Assembly (NCBI RefSeq): GCF_003669035.1
Contig: NZ_CP033070.1
Span: 1,860,001-1,924,000, forward strand
Source of the DNA: Chryseobacterium sp. 3008163
GTDB lineage: Bacteria; Bacteroidota; Bacteroidia; Flavobacteriales; Weeksellaceae
Reading direction: 5' to 3'
Length of the DNA: 64,000 nucleotides
Both the position numbers and the translations under genes were made by a program. The notes beneath the pieces were generated by a model, which saw only the letters and a list, made by a program, of their open reading frames with translations, was not told the DNA's origin and searched no databases. This document shows, piece by piece, positions 60,103-64,000 of this stretch (position 1 is its first letter; the number at the start of each line of letters is the position of its first letter).

Positions 60103-62385
60103 ATGAAAACGCCACTCCTCATCGCAGCCATATTTTTCACCGGATTGACATTCGCTCAGGAAAAAAAATCAGATTCTCTAAAAACTAAAAAAATTGAAGA
60201 AGTTGTTTTGACCAAGCAAGTCTTCAAAAAACAAAGTGACCGTTTCGTATATGACGTTGCCGCTTCACCCGTTGCCAAAGGAAACACAACTTTTGATCTC
60301 TTGAGACAAACTCCACTACTTTCTACAACCGATGATAAAAATTTAAAAATTGCAGGAAAAAATAATGCGCTGATCTACATCAACGGTAGAAAAACCAATA
60401 TGGATGCCGAGTCGGTTACTCAATTTCTAAAAAACACTCCTGCTGAGAATATTCAGAAAATTGAAGTGATTACAGTGCCAGGAAGTGAATTTCAGGTAGA
60501 ATCTTCAGACGGAATTATCAATATCGTCCTGAAAAAGAAAATGAGTGACGGTTTAAGCGGAAACATGAGAATGTCTAATTCTCAAAATAAATATAACGGA
60601 AGTTCTGCAAGCTTCTCTACTAACTACAGAAAAGATAAATTGGGAATTAGTGCCAATTTGTATGGCGGAGAGAATATTGACGCTCAACAATATGTTTTAC
60701 GAAACGGAAATGATTCTTCTTCTAATGAATCTACTGGAAATATTGATGACCCCAATCAATACATCGGAGGTTATCTGAATATAGATTATCAGCTGACGGA
60801 AAAAAGTAATTTAGCTCTATCATGGAATTCTAATGCCAACAAAAGTTATAATTCTACAGTTAATTTATTCAATACCATTCGTTCGTTTGATAAAGATTCT
60901 CAGTCATACATTACCAACTACACCAATTCAAGAAACAAAGAAGACGCAAGGTCATACAACAATTCGGTCAATTTAAATTATGAATTGAAAACCGATTCTT
61001 TGGGAAGTAAATTAAATGCAAATGCAGCTTATCTTAATTACAGAAGATTTCAGTTTACCAATAATAAGACTTATTTATCTGATGCAAATGGTACAGATGG
61101 ATTACTAAGCCAGACCATTGACCAAAATCTCCCACAAATCATCAATAATTTTTCTGGTACTGTAGATTATATTCAGAAATTTAAAAATGACTTTACAGTT
61201 GCTATTGGTGGAAATTTTAATAAAACCAAAACGGATAATGATACTCAGAATGATACTTTTGTGACAGGAAAAGATACTGAATCTTCACCTAACCATTTCA
61301 TTTATGACGAAAATATTTACGGTGCCTATTTAACTTTAGAAAAGAAATTCTCTGATAAATTATCCGGAAAAGTTGGTACGCGATACGAAATTACCAATAG
61401 TTTAGGAACTTCGGACAATGCAGCTCCTGAATACAGAAAAATTGAAAGAGATTACAATAATATACTTCCGTATTTAAGCTTTAATTACGCTATCAATGAC
61501 AAAAATAATATTTCTTATGCATTTTCAAGCAGAATGAGAAGACCAAGCTTCTGGGAGCTAAACCCTGTAAGAAACATTCTTACGGAAGACAATTACACTC
61601 AAAATAACCCTTTTGTGAAAGCTTCTTCTACTTATAGTCATGAGTTGACTTATATGTTTAAAAGTTCGTATTTCTTAATCTTGAGCCATTCATTATTCAA
61701 AGACAAGATTACACAAGTGCCTTTGCAGAGAGATATTTTGAAGCCAAGGAGAGATGAAAATGGAAATCCTGTCCTAGGATCAAACGGTCAACCCATCATG
61801 GACTCTTACAAACAATTAAGATATATCCGTACCAACTTCGGTGATAAACAAGAAATGTCTGCCATGGTAGGAATTCAGAAAACATTCTTTAAACAATATC
61901 TGACGATGAACTTCAATGTTGGCCTTCAGAGAAACGTTAATGATGGAAGCCTAAGTGTAGACCCAACTTCGGGTGATGTTTTTCCAACATATGAAAACAA
62001 GATTAGTTCGACGAGTATTCTTATCCAGACCAACAATACCATTCGTTTAGACAAAAAGAAAACATGGTTCTTGGGCGTAAATTATTTCTTTGTAGACAAG
62101 CAGCAAATCGAATTGGGAATGTTGAAAAATCTGATGAGTTTAGATTTAAGCATCAAGAAAAACTGGAACGACTGGACGTTTGCATTAAACTTAAATGATG
62201 TTTTAAGAACAAACATCGTAGAAATCGAAGACTATCAGGCCAACGGAAATTACAATTATGTAAGAAACGACCAATTCAGAAGAGGCGGAACTTTCAGCAT
62301 CACGTATAATTTCGGAAACCAGAAAGTGAAAAAAGTAAGAGACATCGAAGGCGCATCAGACGCTATAAAAAGCAGAACACGTTAA
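60103..62385 (+). CDS. Outer-membrane beta-barrel receptor (TonB-dependent-like)
   Basis: 760 residues. Signal peptide MKTPLLIAAIFFTGLTFAQ. After a short linker comes a plug-like domain: IEEVVLTKQVFKKQSDRFVYDVAAS, GNTTFDLLRQTPLLSTTDDK, IYINGRKTNMDAESVTQFLKNTP and IQKIEVITVPGSEFQVESSDGIINIVLKKK. The rest is a 22-stranded-type barrel (OMP_b-brl_3) ending in NLGNQK-like YNFGNQKVKKVRD. Unlike most Bacteroidota receptors, it has no N-terminal carboxypeptidase-like domain after the signal. IEEVVL may act as the TonB box. Substrate unknown. Confidence 0.85.
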   Translation: MKTPLLIAAIFFTGLTFAQEKKSDSLKTKKIEEVVLTKQVFKKQSDRFVYDVAASPVAKGNTTFDLLRQTPLLSTTDDKNLKIAGKNNALIYINGRKTNMDAESVTQFLKNTPAENIQKIEVITVPGSEFQVESSDGIINIVLKKKMSDGLSGNMRMSNSQNKYNGSSASFSTNYRKDKLGISANLYGGENIDAQQYVLRNGNDSSSNESTGNIDDPNQYIGGYLNIDYQLTEKSNLALSWNSNANKSYNSTVNLFNTIRSFDKDSQSYITNYTNSRNKEDARSYNNSVNLNYELKTDSLGSKLNANAAYLNYRRFQFTNNKTYLSDANGTDGLLSQTIDQNLPQIINNFSGTVDYIQKFKNDFTVAIGGNFNKTKTDNDTQNDTFVTGKDTESSPNHFIYDENIYGAYLTLEKKFSDKLSGKVGTRYEITNSLGTSDNAAPEYRKIERDYNNILPYLSFNYAINDKNNISYAFSSRMRRPSFWELNPVRNILTEDNYTQNNPFVKASSTYSHELTYMFKSSYFLILSHSLFKDKITQVPLQRDILKPRRDENGNPVLGSNGQPIMDSYKQLRYIRTNFGDKQEMSAMVGIQKTFFKQYLTMNFNVGLQRNVNDGSLSVDPTSGDVFPTYENKISSTSILIQTNNTIRLDKKKTWFLGVNYFFVDKQQIELGMLKNLMSLDLSIKKNWNDWTFALNLNDVLRTNIVEIEDYQANGNYNYVRNDQFRRGGTFSITYNFGNQKVKKVRDIEGASDAIKSRTR

Positions 62386-62416
62386 CATTCAATCTTCATA
62401 TATTTTATTTTGTACA

Positions 62417-62447
62417 GAAACCCATCAAGAATTTGATGGGTTTCGCT
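62417..62447. terminator. Bidirectional terminator
   Basis: GAAACCCATCA and TGATGGGTTTC form an 11-bp stem between the receptor gene and the convergent ATPase gene. Confidence 0.8.
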
Positions 62448-62469
62448 TTTAAATCTAAATATTTTCAGA

Positions 62470-64000
62470 TTACCAGGTAAGGTCTTTTTCTTGTTTAAAA
62501 ATAAACTGATATATTTTCTTTGTAAGAACAACTACTTCTGGAACTTGTTTAAAATCCTCCCAAGTTATTTCTTTATTTAAAGTTTTCTCAAGAATTATTC
62601 TGCTCAACCTTGCTTTATCATTAAATGTCTGCCACTCTTCACCGGTACCTCTACCTTGTTTCTTACAAACTTCATTAAGCGGAATATCAGATTCTTTAAT
62701 CTTTTTCAAAAACTTACCTACATATTCTGTGCGATTTAACTCGTTACTTTCTATAAAGAATGTGTCAATTTTATTTTGAGTTGATTCATCAATATTATTT
62801 TTGTTACAAAACTCAATTAATATTTTTTTCCAGACTTCTTTAGGTAAAAGATTTTCTGATTCTCTAATATTCCAAAGAATTAAACCGTCAAAATTTTTAT
62901 CTCGAGAAAACTTTTCTTCGAAAGATTTTAATCTTAAATGTTTTTTTGTTCCTTCCTTCGCCATATCTGAATCTGCTAACAGAAAGATTTTATTTGATAA
63001 TGCCAAAGCATTTATTTCCTCTACAAATCTTTCTTCTTCATTATCATTAAGTTCTTCACCTAAAATATAATGTTCAATATTTCCACCCGCATATTCAAAA
63101 AAAGTAAAATCTATATCCTCTTTAGGATAAACTCTACCTTCTCCAGCATCACAATACGCTTTCAGAAATGCTTTGATGTAATTACGGTCAGAAATTCCTT
63201 CAACCCAAATACTTGCGTTAGCTAAGAACACTGAAGTATTGTTAACTCCTAAATCTCGTAATAATTCTGCATTTCCAAAATTGATATTTTTAACAATAAT
63301 CTTTTTATCTCCATTCTCAACTATTGGAGTAAAAGAATAAATAGAAACATCATCACTTTCTAAGGTCAAATCTAATAAGTGATTCGAATGAGTTGATATA
63401 AAATATGTAAGTTTCTTATTAGTAATATCTTTATTAAATGAAATCTGTTCAAAAAATAATCTTTGCATTCCTGGATGAAGATTCAATTCAGGTTCATCAA
63501 TAAAAATTACTGAATTTTCTTCAGACATAAATATTTGATACATCAAAATGATTATAGCTTGTATTCCGTCTCCTAATTCGTATAGTTTTCTTGTATCATT
63601 CTCGCCATCAATATGAATACTAATAATTTCTTCGGAATTATCATTATTAATACTTTTGTCTTTGTTGAACTCAGCAACTATATCAATCTTTTTGCCGCTG
63701 AAAAAATTGTTTTGTACAAATATTTCGAAATCTTCAAATCTTTTTCTAATTTCTTTTCTGGCGTTTCTAGCGTTCAAGATTGATTTGTATAAGTGTAATC
63801 CAGTGAATGTTTTTACATTCTCAGTGGGATGATTTCTTTGAAGTGTATTATAAAAATATCATCTTCTATTTTTAAATATTTTTCTTCTTTATAATTATAA
63901 AGTGAATGTGCTGTTCTTAAGGTGGGAATATAAATTTTATCAGGATTTTCATATTCTAAATTATCTTCTATTAAATCGATAATTTGATTATTTATAGTAT
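62470..64000 (-). CDS. OLD-like AAA ATPase with TOPRIM domain (partial, frameshifted)
   Basis: The clean frame is 435 residues from a TTG (63777, LNARNARKEI). The upstream frame, up to base 64000, continues the protein as TINNQIIDLIEDNLEY ... IYIPTLRTAHSLYNYKEEKY and meets the lower frame if one T is added to the five-base run (63852-63856): DIFYNTLQRNHPTENVKTFT. The gene starts beyond the window. Visible: ATPase Walker B FIDEPELNLHPGMQRLFF, THSNHLLD (switch His), and a TOPRIM-like part with IWVEGISDRNYIKAFL (Glu) and IFLLADSDMAKEG (DxD). OLD-family nucleases have this order and often act in phage defence. Confidence 0.8.

Noticed and set aside
62470..63777. Complete Gabija or retron-type defence system
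   Set aside because: Only the ATPase/TOPRIM gene is visible. No helicase, reverse transcriptase or toxin partner is in the window.

Overview
The window looks like chromosomal DNA of a Chryseobacterium-like member of the Flavobacteriia (Bacteroidota). The DNA is AT-rich. Several secreted proteins carry a C-terminal type IX secretion sorting domain. Promoters fit the Bacteroidota pattern (TTG or TTTG, about 19-21 nt, then TAnnTTTG), Shine-Dalgarno motifs are absent, and OmpA/TSP3, split MetH and MoxR-DUF58 gene sets are present. No species can be named from the sequence alone.

Layout. 1-303 is the end of a RecB-type nuclease/helicase. 381-6758 (minus strand) holds ferritin, two small secreted proteins, a CBM20-containing 4-alpha-glucanotransferase and a sorted secreted protein. 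6964-11449 holds cysS, a DinB-fold protein, folE, a GNAT-like protein and a small membrane protein. 11506-20358 is a methionine regulon on the minus strand: metX, ACT-homoserine dehydrogenase, a trans-sulfuration enzyme, the two halves of cobalamin-dependent methionine synthase, and metF. It is headed by a SAM-I riboswitch at 20422-20530. 20720-29537 holds a GH63-type glucosidase, a 1257-residue leucine-rich-repeat secreted protein, a relic of a second GH63 3' end, and a fibronectin-type secreted protein. 29610-37164 holds OsmC, a phosphodiester glycosidase, and the MoxR/DUF58/DUF4350/DUF4129/SpoIIM cluster, with a divergent RDD gene. 38083-45123 holds GNAT, a glycosyltransferase, a metallophosphatase, YebC, OmpA, SmpB and an ABC-F protein. 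46075-51272 is a complete rRNA operon (16S, tRNA-Ile, tRNA-Ala, 23S, 5S, minus strand) with two tandem promoters, embedded in repeat-rich non-coding DNA. 52537-64000 holds an M48 protease, two ferritin-like exported proteins, recJ, nadD, a DUF3817 protein, a large lipoprotein, an outer-membrane beta-barrel receptor, and an ATPase/TOPRIM (OLD-like) gene running off the end.

The main observations are these. (i) The 16S 3' end reads GGAACATCTCATTTTAG, so the anti-Shine-Dalgarno core CCTCC is altered, in keeping with the absence of Shine-Dalgarno sites upstream of genes here. (ii) Five genes are broken by what looks like the loss of a single base in an A/T homopolymer, always in the same direction. 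This points to uncorrected sequencing error rather than biology, and the genes can be restored conceptually. (iii) A 70-codon open relic of a GH63 gene, with its own terminator, lies 4 kb downstream of the intact GH63 gene, on the far side of the LRR gene. This suggests allele replacement that brought in the LRR gene. (iv) Several families of short palindromic repeats are dispersed between genes and flank the rRNA operon. I did not find a clear new multi-gene system. The least ordinary loci are the OLD-like gene at the right end and the GH63/LRR junction.
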